Below are positions 1 through 9,507 of a stretch of DNA of 64,000 bases, piece by piece. The DNA is from Phenylobacterium sp. RIFCSPHIGHO2_01_FULL_69_31. GTDB taxonomy: Bacteria; Pseudomonadota; Alphaproteobacteria; Caulobacterales; Caulobacteraceae. The number at the start of each line of letters is the position of its first letter. Within the stretch, counting starts at the first letter, position 1. The stretch covers positions 159,854-223,853 of the forward strand of contig NZ_MHXN01000014.1 of the NCBI RefSeq assembly GCF_001824475.1, read 5' to 3'. The translations under genes and the position numbers were made by a program. The notes under the pieces are model-generated. The model made no database searches. It was not told the origin of the DNA and saw only the letters and a program-made list of their open reading frames with translations.

Positions 1-1
1 C

Positions 2-688
2 GACCCTGAGATCCGCCTCCTGGTGGACGGCCTCCTGACCCGCGAGGGGTTCGACGTGGCGACCTGCGCCCGGGGCGAGGAGCTGGACCGGCTGCTCGAG
101 CGGCGGCGGGTCGACCTGGTGCTGCTGGACCTGATGCTGCCGGGCGAGGATGGCCTGTCCATCTGCCGGCGGCTGCGCAACGCGCCGGTGCAGACGCCGG
201 TGATCATGGTCACCGCCAAGGGCGACGACATCGACCGGATCCTGGGCCTGGAGCTGGGGGCCGACGACTATGTGGCCAAGCCGTTCAACCCCCGGGAGCT
301 GGTGGCCCGGGTGCGCGCGGTCCTGCGTCGCACGCGCGAGGCGCACAGCACCGCGCGCCCGATGCCGCGCGAGACCTACCGTTTCGGCGGCTGGACCCTC
401 GACGCCCCGGCACGCCGCCTGACCGACCCGCAGGACGAGGAGGTGGAGCTGACGGGCGGGGAGTTCGACCTGCTGCTGGCCTTCGTGACCCATCCGCAGC
501 GGGTCCTCACCCGCGAACAGCTGCTGGACTGGACGCGGGGCCGGGACGCTACGCCCTTCGACCGCACCATCGATGTCCAGCTCAGCCGGCTGCGCCGCAA
601 GCTGCGGGACGATTTCCGGGCGCCGACCGTGATCCGGACCATCCGGGGCGGCGGCTACCTCTTCGCCCTGCCCGTCGCCAAGAGCTGA
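2..688 (+). CDS. OmpR-family DNA-binding response regulator, 5' end cut off
   Basis: Cytoplasmic transcription factor phosphorylated by the histidine kinase that follows. The receiver domain is followed by a winged-helix Trans_reg_C domain in the C-terminal 100 residues (ELTGGEFDLLLAF; RTIRGGGYLF). The phosphoacceptor Asp lies in VLLDLMLPGEDG and the conserved Lys in YVAKPFNPREL. A GTG at 23 could start an ORF, but the frame stays open to base 2 and reads DPEIRLLVDGLL, the normal continuation of the acidic pocket, so the true start lies before the window. The stop overlaps the kinase start by one base (TGATG), so the two genes are translationally coupled. The target genes are not evident here. 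Confidence 0.93.
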   Translation, partial: DPEIRLLVDGLLTREGFDVATCARGEELDRLLERRRVDLVLLDLMLPGEDGLSICRRLRNAPVQTPVIMVTAKGDDIDRILGLELGADDYVAKPFNPRELVARVRAVLRRTREAHSTARPMPRETYRFGGWTLDAPARRLTDPQDEEVELTGGEFDLLLAFVTHPQRVLTREQLLDWTRGRDATPFDRTIDVQLSRLRRKLRDDFRAPTVIRTIRGGGYLFALPVAKS

Positions 689-2004
689 TGCCGCGCCTGC
701 GGGACAGCCTGGCCCTGCGCCTGGCCCTGGTGATGACCATCGGGCTGGTGCTGCTGCAGGCGGCGGTCCTGGCGGTGGTGATCTGGCCGGACGGCCGACC
801 CCTGGTCTTTCGCCTGCCTTCCGCCCGCGACGCCGCGGCGATGGCCCGGGCGCTGGAAGCGGCCCCGCCCGACGTCCGGCCCCTGGTGGCGGACGCCCTC
901 AACCGCGGCCCGATGGCGGTCGAGGTCGTGGAAGGCTTCCCCATCGAGCCGAACGGCGAGGCGGCCGAGCGGGTCCCGCGCCTCGCCCGCTTCTTCGATC
1001 GCTACGGCCGGGACCTTGAAGATCGCCCCTTCCGGATCCAGGTCCGGCGCGATCAACCCTCCAAGGGCCGCATCCGCCTGCTCGTCGGCCTGCGCACGGG
1101 CGAGGTGATGATCGTCCAGCGCAACCAGACCCTGGTGCAGCGGGTCACCGAGCGCGCCTACGTCTTCGCCCTGGCGGCCTTGGCGGTGATGCTGGGCGTG
1201 CTGTCGGTCAGCCTGTGGACCATCCGGCCGGTGCGCCGCCTCGCCCGGGCCGCCCGCAGCATCGCCGACGACGTCCATGCCCCCGACCTGCCCGAGCGGG
1301 GGGTGCGCGAGGTGCGGGACCTGTCGTCGGCGCTCAACGAACTGAAGCACCGGGTGCGCGGCCTGCTCGACGACCGGACCCGCATGCTGGCGGCCATCGC
1401 CCACGACCTGCGCACCTACCTGACCCGCCTGCGGCTGCGCGCCGAGTTCATCGCCGATCCGGACCAGCAGGCCCGCGCCATCGCCGACCTGGAGGAGATG
1501 GGCCAGCTGGTCGACGACGCCCTGCTGTTCGCCCGGGACGCCACGCGGGCGCCCGGCGGCGAGGCCGAGATCCTGGACGTCCGCGCCGAGTTCGCCGCCC
1601 TGGTCCAGCGCCGCAGCGAGCTGGGCCAGCCGGTGTCCGACGCCACCCCGCCCGGCGGGCCGCTGTGCGTCCGCGCCTCGCCCATCGCCCTGCACCGGAT
1701 CGTCGACAACCTGGTCGACAACGCGGTCCGCTACGGCGGCAGCGCGCGGCTGCGGGCCTGGCGGGAGGGCGAGACCGTGGCCCTGGCCGTGGAGGACGAT
1801 GGGCCTGGCGCGCCGCCCGCGGCTCTCGCCCGCCTCACCCAGCCCTTCGAGCGCCTGGAGCCCTCGCGCGGCCGTGGCACGGGAGGCGCGGGCTTGGGGC
1901 TCGCGATCGTGGAGGGGCTGGCCGAGAGCCAGGGCGGCAGCCTCACCCTCGAGAACCGGCCCGAGGGCGGGCTGCGCGCCACCGTTCGACTGCAGGGGGC
2001 CTAA
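688..2004 (+). CDS. EnvZ-type sensor histidine kinase
   Basis: Inner-membrane sensor kinase, 438 aa, partner of the upstream OmpR-type regulator. A transmembrane helix lies at about 11-33, a periplasmic segment follows to about 155, and a second helix lies at about 157-178. HAMP follows (IRPVRRLARAARSIADDV), then HisKA with His239 in AAIAHDLRTY, then HATPase_c with N box NLVDNAVRYGG and G boxes VEDDGPGA and GTGGAGLGLAIVEGL. The residue after the HDLRT motif is Tyr244, where this family usually has Pro. The signal sensed cannot be inferred. The gene ends one base before the convergent autotransporter gene. Confidence 0.94.
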   Translation: MPRLRDSLALRLALVMTIGLVLLQAAVLAVVIWPDGRPLVFRLPSARDAAAMARALEAAPPDVRPLVADALNRGPMAVEVVEGFPIEPNGEAAERVPRLARFFDRYGRDLEDRPFRIQVRRDQPSKGRIRLLVGLRTGEVMIVQRNQTLVQRVTERAYVFALAALAVMLGVLSVSLWTIRPVRRLARAARSIADDVHAPDLPERGVREVRDLSSALNELKHRVRGLLDDRTRMLAAIAHDLRTYLTRLRLRAEFIADPDQQARAIADLEEMGQLVDDALLFARDATRAPGGEAEILDVRAEFAALVQRRSELGQPVSDATPPGGPLCVRASPIALHRIVDNLVDNAVRYGGSARLRAWREGETVALAVEDDGPGAPPAALARLTQPFERLEPSRGRGTGGAGLGLAIVEGLAESQGGSLTLENRPEGGLRATVRLQGA

Positions 2005-2005
2005 G

Positions 2006-3805
2006 TCAGAACCGCCCGCGCACGCCGGCGCGCAGCGCCGCCGAGTCCATCGCCCCGCGCCCGAACGTCGCGGACACGAGCAGGCTGCCGGAGAGCCCGG
2101 CCTGCAGTTCGGCCGTCACGCCGACCGCGTAGGCGAAATAGCTGTCGTCTGGCCGGAACGTCTCGCTGGTGAACGAGACCGGCGCGCCACTGGGCGTGAT
2201 CGTCAGCCACTGGGCCTCGTCCAGGAGGTCGGCCTCATAGCTCAGCCGCGCGAACGGCCGGGCGGTCTCCGTCGCGGCCCAGCCCACCTGGGCGCCGAGC
2301 GAAGCCGTCAGGCTCTCCACGGTCTGCTTGCCGAACGTGATCTGGGTCGATCGCGCGCCGGCTTCGGCATAGGCGCCCACGGTGACGTGCTCGTAGCGCA
2401 GCCCGGCCAGCGGCCGCACCGTGAAGTCGCCCGCCTGCCGGGTCAGCCCGACCTCGGCGCCGGCCGACCACATCCGCCCGTTGGTGTCGCCGGCCTCGAT
2501 CCGCTCGGCCGGGCCCAGCACCACGCGCCGCTCGACGTCGTCGAACGCCAGGTCGCCATAGGCGGCGTGCAGGGCGGCGTCGAACGGGCCGCGCTCGACC
2601 CGGGCCATCGCCGTCACCGTCACGGTGCGCAGGTCGAAGCCGCCGGTGTCGCTGCCGAACTCCCCATCCGTCTGGCTCCAGCTGAAGGCCCCGCCCACGC
2701 TGATCCCCGGGCGCACCGTCCGCATGGCGCCCGCGGTGGCGGCGGCGGTGTCGCCGTCCAGGCCGCTGGCGCGGGCCCGCGTGTCAATGTCGAACTGGCC
2801 GCCCTCCGCCCAGCCGAACAGGGTCCAGCCGCCGCCGCGGCCCGGCTCGGCGCGCGCGAACTCGGCGAGGCCGTCCTGGGTGGAGCGCATGATCGCGTGC
2901 GCCGTGAACGGAAGCTGGCCCACCTGGCTCGGGGCGCGCAGGGTCGCCAGCACGGCGTCGCCCTCGATCTCGTGCACCACGCCGGTGAAGTGGACGTTGT
3001 CCGCGTAGAGATAGGTGCGGTTGGCGTCGGGCGTCACGTAGGTCCCGGGCAGGCAGCGGAACGAGTCCAGCGCCGTGCCGCGGCAGGCGCGGTCGGTGGT
3101 GTTCACGATGCCGAACTCGCCCGGATTGGTCTCGATCTCGGCGATCAGGGCCGCCACGTCGAAATAGAGGACATTGGCCCCGGTGGCTGCCAGGGCGGAC
3201 CGGTAGCGACTGTTGAAGACCTCGAACTTGGGCACGCTAACGGAGACGATGGTCGCCGAGCCCGCGTCCTCGACGCGCTTGACCTGCGCCGCGAGGTCGA
3301 GGGCGGCCTGATCCAGGATCGCGAGGTCGATGGGCGTGAAGCCCAGCCCATTGGTCTGGGTGGCGAAGACGTCGTTGCCGCCGCCCTGGATGACCACGAG
3401 GGTGCCGGGGTCGAAGGTCCCGCCCTTGGCCAGGAAGGCGTCGATCTGGTTGACCACCGGCGTGCGTGGCAGGTCGCCGGGCGCATCGGGCCTGGGCTCC
3501 TTCACTCGCGCGCCGCCTTCGGCGTAGTTGTCGCCCCCCGCGACGTGCGTCGTAAGCGGCAGGCCGATGCCGGAGGCGATGACCTCCACCCACACCGGAT
3601 CGGGATTGGTCGTGAAGCTGCCCGCCCCGGCGGGCGCCTTGGCCCCATAGGCGCCCCCATCCGAGATGCTGTCGCCGAACACCACCATGCGGCCGTAGGG
3701 CGAAGCTTCCTGGGCGGCGGCCGGCGCCGCGAGGGCCAGCGTGGCGCCGGCGGCCAGCAGGCGCGAGGTCAGCCGGCGGGGGGCGGCGTTCGGAAAGGAC
3801 GGCAT
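2006..3805 (-). CDS. GDSL/SGNH esterase autotransporter
   Basis: Predicted outer-membrane-anchored esterase or lipase of the EstA type (type Va autotransporter), 599 aa. The signal peptide ends near AAPAAAQ (about residue 31). SGNH block I is VVFGDSISDGG with nucleophile Ser46, block III is GGGNDVF, and block V is DNVHFTG carrying the Asp and His. The C-terminal ~270 residues look like an autotransporter barrel: amphipathic strands starting GGGWTLFGWAEGGQF and a terminal Phe (RGRF). The ATG at 3805 was chosen over a longer frame because GAGGAG sits just upstream and the signal peptide starts there. The gene is divergent from the S9 peptidase gene. The substrate is unknown. Confidence 0.9.
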   Translation of the reverse strand: MPSFPNAAPRRLTSRLLAAGATLALAAPAAAQEASPYGRMVVFGDSISDGGAYGAKAPAGAGSFTTNPDPVWVEVIASGIGLPLTTHVAGGDNYAEGGARVKEPRPDAPGDLPRTPVVNQIDAFLAKGGTFDPGTLVVIQGGGNDVFATQTNGLGFTPIDLAILDQAALDLAAQVKRVEDAGSATIVSVSVPKFEVFNSRYRSALAATGANVLYFDVAALIAEIETNPGEFGIVNTTDRACRGTALDSFRCLPGTYVTPDANRTYLYADNVHFTGVVHEIEGDAVLATLRAPSQVGQLPFTAHAIMRSTQDGLAEFARAEPGRGGGWTLFGWAEGGQFDIDTRARASGLDGDTAAATAGAMRTVRPGISVGGAFSWSQTDGEFGSDTGGFDLRTVTVTAMARVERGPFDAALHAAYGDLAFDDVERRVVLGPAERIEAGDTNGRMWSAGAEVGLTRQAGDFTVRPLAGLRYEHVTVGAYAEAGARSTQITFGKQTVESLTASLGAQVGWAATETARPFARLSYEADLLDEAQWLTITPSGAPVSFTSETFRPDDSYFAYAVGVTAELQAGLSGSLLVSATFGRGAMDSAALRAGVRGRF

Positions 3806-3995
3806 GGGATACTCCTCACTCGGGGGAGCGGGACCTTCCTGCGGGGACGGCGCCGGCCTGTGAGCGGCGCGTGACCGATCGTGACAAACTGTTGCCACGG
3901 CGACGCCGGCCTCCGTGCGCCCCGGCGCCATTGACGGGCGCTCGCGCGACGCTCAAGCATCGGCGTTCAATGCGCCTGCGACTTCCGTTCGGACC

Positions 3996-5990
3996 ATGCT
4001 GACGCGCCGCGCGATGCTCGCCGCCGCGGCGATGGCGCCCGTTGCGGCGCAGGCGGCCGGCGCGGCCCCGACGCCGCCCAGCATCGACGAGCTGCTGCGC
4101 GAGCCCGATGTTCACGACGCCGCGATCTCGCCCGACGGCGAGCAGCTGGCGATCCTGCGCACCCAGGTCAAGGACGGGAAGAAGAACGCCTACGTCACGC
4201 TCTCGCGCCTGGCAGACCTCTCGGCGCGACCCGACGCGGCCGTCATCGGCGAACAATCGGTCAGCCACGTGGAGTGGGCCAACAACGAGCGGCTGCTGAT
4301 CTGGATCACCTTCCACAAGGACGAGAAGGGCCAGCCCTACGGCCTCTGGTTCTACGACACCTTCGTGCCCGTGCCGGTGAAGCGGGTGATCTCGGTCGAC
4401 CTGAAGGGCCAGGACCCGGTGGTGATGTTCGCTGGATCGCGCTCGGTGCTGCGCCGCGGCTTCGACGCCTCGCGGGTGGTGGATTACCTGAAGGACGATC
4501 CGCGCCGGGTGCTGATGCAGGCCTGGAACGACAGCCGCGGCGCCTATGGCCTGTTCCAGGTGGACGTCTACACCGGCGCCGCCGAACTGGTGGAACAGGG
4601 CGTGGCGGCCACCGACTTCTGGCTGACCCAGGGCGGCGTTCCGATGCTGCGGATGGACTCCAACGCCCGTGGGACGATCGGGTGGGTCTATGGCCGCGCC
4701 CCCGGCGAGAAGGACTGGAAGCTGATCCGCAAGTCGCGGTTCACCGAGGGCAAGAAGCTGCCCGATTTCGACGTGGTGGGCCCGACCCCCGAGGCGGGCG
4801 TGTTCCTGGTCTGCCAGCGCATGGAGGGCCGCGACACCAGCGTGATCCGCACCTTCGACCTGGCCAGCCAGACGTTCGGCGACGTGATCGCCGAGCGCCC
4901 GGATCGCGACTTCGAGACGTGCTTCGTCGACGAGAACCTCAAGCTGGTGGCCAGCGCCTACTGGGACGACCGGCTCAACTACGAATTCGCCGACCCGGCG
5001 CTGGCCCCGCACTTCCGGGCCGTGAACGCCGCCCTGAAGAACACCTGCAACGTCCAGCTCTACGACATCGACGTCGCCCACAAGCGGATGCTGTTCCGCG
5101 CCACGGGTCCGCAGGAGCCCGGCTCGTTCCAGGTCTACGACCGCCAGACGCGGCGGCTGGAATATGTCGGCCATTGCAAGCCGTGGCTCACGCCCGACCG
5201 GCTGGCCAAGGGCGAGGCGCTGAAGGTCCGCACGCGCGACGGGGCCGAGATCCCCGCCTACCTGACTGTCCCGATCCAGGCGGCGGGCAAGCCGCTGCCC
5301 ATGGTGGTCATGCCGCACGGCGGACCGGAGGTGCGCGACTATCTGGACTACGACCTGACCGCCCAGGCCCTGGCGGCGCGCGGCTGGCTGGTGCTGCAGC
5401 CGAACTTCCGCGGCTCCGGCGGCTACGGGCGGGCGTTCGCCGAGCAGGGCCGCCGCCAGTGGGCCGACCGCATGCAGGCGGACGTGGAGGACGCCGTCGA
5501 CCAGCTCGTCGCCGCGGGCCGGGCCGACCCGAAGCGGCTGGCGATCCTGGGCGCCAGCTATGGCGGCTACTCGGCCCTGATGGGCGCCGTGCGGCGGCCG
5601 GATCTCTATCGGGCGGTGGTCTCCATCGCCGGGGACGCGGACCTGATCGAGAGCCTGGCCTTCTCCCGCCGGGAGGACGGGGTGGATTCGCCGACCTATG
5701 CCTACTGGCGCGCGTCCATGGGCGACCCGCGCGCCGACGAGGACCTGCTGATCCGCGCCTCCCCCGCGCGCCGCGTGGCCGAGATCCAGGCGCCGGTGCT
5801 GCTGATCCACGGGACCGAGGACACCATCGTCGACCCCAAACAGTCGCGCCTGATGGCCAAGGCCCTGAAGGCCGCCGGCAAGACGTGCGATCTCGTCGAG
5901 CTGAAAGGCGAAGGCCACCGGGGCTGGTCCGACGCCACATGGAAGACGGTGCTGGAAACCGCGACCGCCTTCATCGGCAAGCACATCTAG
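3996..5990 (+). CDS. S9 family (prolyl oligopeptidase-like) exported peptidase
   Basis: Serine peptidase of the acylaminoacyl-peptidase/DPP group, 664 aa. It probably acts in the periplasm on short peptides. The N-terminus has a twin Arg (MLTRRAML) and an Ala-rich hydrophobic stretch ending near AAQAAGAA, so export by Tat or Sec is likely. Residues ~30-400 resemble a beta-propeller. The C-terminal alpha/beta hydrolase domain has the nucleophile elbow GASYGGYS (Ser521), Asp609 in HGTEDTIVD and His641 in GEGHRGW. The start at 3996 was preferred because it places the signal peptide at the N-terminus; the frame is open to 3915. Its stop codon overlaps that of moeB on the other strand (CTAG). Confidence 0.92.
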   Translation: MLTRRAMLAAAAMAPVAAQAAGAAPTPPSIDELLREPDVHDAAISPDGEQLAILRTQVKDGKKNAYVTLSRLADLSARPDAAVIGEQSVSHVEWANNERLLIWITFHKDEKGQPYGLWFYDTFVPVPVKRVISVDLKGQDPVVMFAGSRSVLRRGFDASRVVDYLKDDPRRVLMQAWNDSRGAYGLFQVDVYTGAAELVEQGVAATDFWLTQGGVPMLRMDSNARGTIGWVYGRAPGEKDWKLIRKSRFTEGKKLPDFDVVGPTPEAGVFLVCQRMEGRDTSVIRTFDLASQTFGDVIAERPDRDFETCFVDENLKLVASAYWDDRLNYEFADPALAPHFRAVNAALKNTCNVQLYDIDVAHKRMLFRATGPQEPGSFQVYDRQTRRLEYVGHCKPWLTPDRLAKGEALKVRTRDGAEIPAYLTVPIQAAGKPLPMVVMPHGGPEVRDYLDYDLTAQALAARGWLVLQPNFRGSGGYGRAFAEQGRRQWADRMQADVEDAVDQLVAAGRADPKRLAILGASYGGYSALMGAVRRPDLYRAVVSIAGDADLIESLAFSRREDGVDSPTYAYWRASMGDPRADEDLLIRASPARRVAEIQAPVLLIHGTEDTIVDPKQSRLMAKALKAAGKTCDLVELKGEGHRGWSDATWKTVLETATAFIGKHI

Positions 5991-6733
5991 GCGGCGGCGC
6001 CCCCGCAGACCGGACAGTCGGGATCCCCGGCCACCCGCACCGTCCGCGTCTCCGCCGCCAGGGCGTCGTAGATCAGCAGGCGGCCCGCCAGCGGCTCGCC
6101 GGCGCCCACGATCAGCTTAACCGCCTCCAGCGCCATCATCGAGCCGATCACGCCCGCCAGCGCGCCCACCACCCCCACCGCTACGCACGTTTCGGCGTCG
6201 GGCGGGATCTCGGGCACGAGGCAGCGGTAGCAGGGCTGGCGGCCGAACACCCCCACCTGGCCTGTCCAGCGGCCGATGGCGCCCGAGACCAACGGCTTGC
6301 CGTGGCGCACGCAGGCGTCGTTGACGCAGTATCGGGTTGCGAAGTCGTCGGTGCCATCCAGCACCAGGTCTACGCCCTCGACGAGCTGGTCGGCGGTGGA
6401 GGCGTCGAACGCGCCCTGGAATCCCGCCACGAACACATGCGGGTTGAGCGCCGCCAGCCGGTCGGCCGCCGCATCCACCTTGGGCCGCCCCAGGTCGTCC
6501 TCAGCGTAGATCACCTGCCGCTGCAGGTTCGAGCGGTCGACGTCGTCGGGATCGGCCAGGATGATGGTGCCCACGCCCGCCGCCGCCAGGTACAGCGCCA
6601 CGGGGGCGCCCAGGCCGCCCGCGCCGACGATCAGCACACTGGACGCCTTCAGTTTCTGCTGTCCCGGACCGCCCACCTCGCGCAGCACCAGGTGCCGGGC
6701 GTAGCGTTCGATCTCCTCGTCGTCGAATGTCAT
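5987..6733 (-). CDS. moeB: MoeB/ThiF-family adenylyltransferase
   Basis: E1-like enzyme that adenylates the C-terminal Gly of a ubiquitin-like sulfur carrier (MoaD or ThiS) for molybdopterin or thiamine synthesis. It has 248 aa, close to the size of E. coli MoeB. The nucleotide-binding loop is [15 protein letters not shown], and DRSNLQRQ is the Arg-finger/Asn region. Zinc ligands are two Cys pairs, CYRC and CPVC. No rhodanese domain is present. The ATG at 6733 follows AAGGGA; a GTG at 6763 would add ten residues. The gene is divergent from hslV with a short shared promoter region. MoeB and a ThiF role cannot be separated from sequence alone. Confidence 0.92.
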   Translation of the reverse strand: MTFDDEEIERYARHLVLREVGGPGQQKLKASSVLIVGAGGLGAPVALYLAAAGVGTIILADPDDVDRSNLQRQVIYAEDDLGRPKVDAAADRLAALNPHVFVAGFQGAFDASTADQLVEGVDLVLDGTDDFATRYCVNDACVRHGKPLVSGAIGRWTGQVGVFGRQPCYRCLVPEIPPDAETCVAVGVVGALAGVIGSMMALEAVKLIVGAGEPLAGRLLIYDALAAETRTVRVAGDPDCPVCGGAAA

Positions 6734-6772
6734 TCCCTTGACCTCGGCCGGCGCGCTGCTCACATCGCCCGG

Positions 6773-7324
6773 ATGTCGAATAGCTCAGCCTTCCCCGATT
6801 GGCACGGGACCACCATCCTGGCGGTGCGCAAGGGCGGCAAGACCGTCGTGGCCGGCGACGGCCAGGTGTCCATGGGCCAGACCATCGTCAAGGGGACCGC
6901 CAAGAAGGTCCGCAAATTGGCCGGCGGCCGGGTCATCGCGGGCTTCGCCGGCTCCACCGCCGACGCCTTCACCCTGATCGAGCGGCTCGAGGCCAAGCTG
7001 GAGCAGTATCCGGAACAGCTCGCCCGCGCCTGCGTGGACCTGGCGAAGGACTGGCGGACCGACCGCTACCTGCGGCGGCTCGAGGCCATGCTGCTCGTCG
7101 CCGACAAGGACCAGATCTTCACCGTGACCGGCGTCGGCGACGTGCTGGAGCCGGAATACGGCGTCGCCGCCATCGGCTCCGGCGGGAACTATGCGTTCGC
7201 AGCAGCCAGGGCGCTGTTGGACGTAAACGGCCTGGACGCCGAGACGGTCGCACGCAAAGCCATGGGTATCGCCGCAGACATCTGCGTCTACACCAATGGA
7301 GAACTGACGGTTGAGGTCCTCTAG
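6773..7324 (+). CDS. hslV: HslV, ATP-dependent protease peptidase subunit
   Basis: Proteolytic subunit of the cytoplasmic HslUV (ClpQY) protease, 183 aa. Removal of a 12-residue propeptide ([12 protein letters not shown]) exposes the catalytic N-terminal Thr of [19 protein letters not shown]. The proteasome-beta fold signature continues in [15 protein letters not shown] and [13 protein letters not shown] 6773 is the natural start because of the short propeptide. The gene is separated from hslU by one exported-protein gene whose TTG start lies inside the 3' end of hslV. It is divergent from moeB with 39 bases between start codons. Confidence 0.97.
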   Translation: MSNSSAFPDWHGTTILAVRKGGKTVVAGDGQVSMGQTIVKGTAKKVRKLAGGRVIAGFAGSTADAFTLIERLEAKLEQYPEQLARACVDLAKDWRTDRYLRRLEAMLLVADKDQIFTVTGVGDVLEPEYGVAAIGSGGNYAFAAARALLDVNGLDAETVARKAMGIAADICVYTNGELTVEVL

Positions 7325-8192
7325 CGTCGCCCTGATCGCGGCCTTCCTCGCCTTCCCTGCCCTTGCCGCGCCGGTGACCCCGGCGCCGGTCGTCGCCGCC
7401 GAGCGGGCCTTCGCGGCCGACGGCCAGGCGCTGGGCGTGCAGGCCAGCTTCCTGAAGCATTCGGCCCCCGACGGCATCGTGTTCGCGCCCGAACCGCTGC
7501 TGGCCAAGGCGGTCTACAGCCAGCCGCGGCCGAAAGGCGTAGAGCTGGCCTGGTGGCCCCTGTGGGCGGGGATCGCCCGCTCGGGCGACCTCGGCTTCAC
7601 CACCGGCCCCTACACCGCCGACGGCAAGCCGGGCGGCTACTACTTCACGGTCTGGGCCAAGCAGCCGGACGGGTCGTGGAAGTGGCTGTTCGACGGCGGC
7701 CCGCCCAGCGACCAGACCGGCGCCGCGCCGAAAGGGTCGGACGTGGCCTACGCCCGGCCCGCCGCCCACCAGGCCGGCTCCTCGGCTAAGGCCATGGACC
7801 AGGTGATGAAGGCCGAGATCGCCCTGCACGCCGCGGCGAAGACCGACGTGCAGGCCGCGTTCCTGTCCGTGGTGGCGGACGACGGGCGCATCGTCGGCTC
7901 GCGCCGCAAACCGCCGACCGGCCGCGCGGATCTGGAGGCCGAGCTCGCCACCCGCGCCACGTCGATCGCCTTCGCCCCCCTGGGCGGCCAGGCCTCCAGC
8001 GCCGGGGATATGGCCTGGACCTATGGCGCGGCGCGCTGGACGGCCGGCGGGGCCGAACAGCGCGGCCACTACGTGCGGATCTGGCGCAACGACGCGGGCG
8101 GATGGCGGCTGCTGTTCGACGAACTGCTCGCCGCCCCGCCCCTCCAGGCGCCCCCGGTTCAGGCAGAGGCTGTCGCACCGCCCGCTTCGTGA
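7311..8192 (+). CDS. Exported protein with two tandem NTF2/SnoaL-like (DUF4440-type) domains
   Basis: Unknown function, 293 aa. An N-terminal signal peptide ([15 protein letters not shown]) directs it to the periplasm. Two homologous halves are visible. The first has [11 protein letters not shown] followed by [20 protein letters not shown]. The second has [13 protein letters not shown] followed by [21 protein letters not shown]. This spacing is typical of SnoaL/DUF4440 cone folds. The start is TTG with GGAG about 9 bases upstream and overlaps the hslV end by 14 bases, so translation is probably coupled. A secreted protein between the subunits of a cytoplasmic protease is odd. No catalytic residues can be assigned. 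Confidence 0.85.
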   Translation: MRSSSVALIAAFLAFPALAAPVTPAPVVAAERAFAADGQALGVQASFLKHSAPDGIVFAPEPLLAKAVYSQPRPKGVELAWWPLWAGIARSGDLGFTTGPYTADGKPGGYYFTVWAKQPDGSWKWLFDGGPPSDQTGAAPKGSDVAYARPAAHQAGSSAKAMDQVMKAEIALHAAAKTDVQAAFLSVVADDGRIVGSRRKPPTGRADLEAELATRATSIAFAPLGGQASSAGDMAWTYGAARWTAGGAEQRGHYVRIWRNDAGGWRLLFDELLAAPPLQAPPVQAEAVAPPAS

Positions 8193-8208
8193 CTATCTAG
8201 CGGCCGAC

Positions 8209-9507
8209 ATGACCGAATTTTCCCCCCGCGAGATCGTCTCCGAACTCGACCGCTACATCGTCGGACAGCATGAGGCGAAGAAGGCCGTGGCCGTCGCCCT
8301 GCGCAACCGCTGGCGCCGCCGGCGCGTGCCGGACGACCTGCGCGACGAGGTCACGCCGAAGAACATCCTGATGATCGGCCCCACGGGCGTCGGCAAGACC
8401 GAGATCGCCCGCCGCCTGGCGAAGCTGGCCCAGGCGCCGTTCCTGAAGGTCGAGGCCACGAAGTTCACCGAGGTGGGCTATGTCGGCCGCGACGTGGACC
8501 AGATCGTCCGCGACCTGGTGGAAAGCGCCATCGCCATGGTGCGCGAGAAGCGGCGGGCGGGCGTCCGCGCCCGCGCGGAGGCCGCCGCCGAGGAGCGGAT
8601 CCTCGACGCCCTAACCGGCCCCGGCTCCACCGCCGCGCGGGAGAGCTTCCGCAAGAAGCTCCGCGCCGGCGAGCTGGACGACAAGGAGGTGGAGCTGCAG
8701 CTCGCCGACAGCGGGCCGTCCATGCCGATGATGGAGATCCCGGGCCAGCCCAACATGGGCATGCTCAACATCGGCGAGATGTTCGGCAAGGCCTTCGGCG
8801 GCCGCACCAAGACCCACAAGACCAGCGTCTCCGGCGCCTGGGCGCCGCTGATCGCCGAGGAGAGCGACAAGCTGGTCGACCAGGAGGCCCTGACCACCGA
8901 AGCCCTGTCCTTGGCCGAGAACCAGGGCATCGTCTTCCTGGACGAGATCGACAAGGTGGCCTCCAGCCGAGAGCGCGCCGGGGCCGACGTCAGCCGCGAG
9001 GGCGTACAGCGCGACCTGCTGCCGCTGATCGAGGGCACCACCGTCTCCACCAAGTACGGGCCGGTTAAGACCGACCACATCCTGTTCATCGCCTCCGGCG
9101 CCTTCCACGTGGCCAAGCCGTCCGACCTTTTGCCCGAGCTGCAGGGCCGCCTGCCGATCCGCGTGGAGCTGAAGGCCCTGACCCGCGAGGACATGCGCCG
9201 GATCCTGGTGGAGCCCGAGGCCAACCTGGTCCGCCAGCACCAGGCCCTGCTGGCCACCGAAGGGGTGACCCTGAGCTTCACGGAGGACGCCTACGACGCC
9301 CTGGCCGACGCCGCGGTGGCGGTGAACGGCTCGGTGGAGAACATCGGCGCCCGGCGGCTGCAGACGGTGCTGGAGAAGGTGATGGAGGAGATCAGCTTCA
9401 CGGCCGCCGACCGCACCGGCGAGACCATCGTCATCGACGCGGCCTATGTGCAGGGCCGGGTGGGCGAACTGGCGGGCAACGCCGACCTCAGCAAGTTCAT
9501 CCTCTAG
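8209..9507 (+). CDS. hslU: HslU, AAA+ unfoldase of HslUV protease
   Basis: ATPase ring that unfolds and feeds substrates to HslV, 432 aa, the usual length. It begins [20 protein letters not shown]. Walker A is GPTGVGKTE, the pore-loop region is [13 protein letters not shown], the I-domain spans roughly residues 110-240, and Walker B is [10 protein letters not shown]. Sensor and C-terminal docking sequences are intact, ending ADLSKFIL. It is 16 bases downstream of the NTF2-like gene and abuts the M48 lipoprotein gene, so the four genes probably form one transcript. A heat-shock promoter would be expected from family knowledge; I could not identify one confidently. Confidence 0.98.
   Translation: MTEFSPREIVSELDRYIVGQHEAKKAVAVALRNRWRRRRVPDDLRDEVTPKNILMIGPTGVGKTEIARRLAKLAQAPFLKVEATKFTEVGYVGRDVDQIVRDLVESAIAMVREKRRAGVRARAEAAAEERILDALTGPGSTAARESFRKKLRAGELDDKEVELQLADSGPSMPMMEIPGQPNMGMLNIGEMFGKAFGGRTKTHKTSVSGAWAPLIAEESDKLVDQEALTTEALSLAENQGIVFLDEIDKVASSRERAGADVSREGVQRDLLPLIEGTTVSTKYGPVKTDHILFIASGAFHVAKPSDLLPELQGRLPIRVELKALTREDMRRILVEPEANLVRQHQALLATEGVTLSFTEDAYDALADAAVAVNGSVENIGARRLQTVLEKVMEEISFTAADRTGETIVIDAAYVQGRVGELAGNADLSKFIL

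Noticed and set aside
1799..3874. 691-codon frame antisense to the autotransporter gene
   Set aside because: Out of frame with the kinase at its beginning and a GC-bias shadow after that; the opposite strand has clear GDSL motifs.
4274..6772. Long plus-strand frame leading into hslV
   Set aside because: It runs out of frame through the S9 peptidase and antisense to moeB; only the part from 6773 (HslV) is coding.
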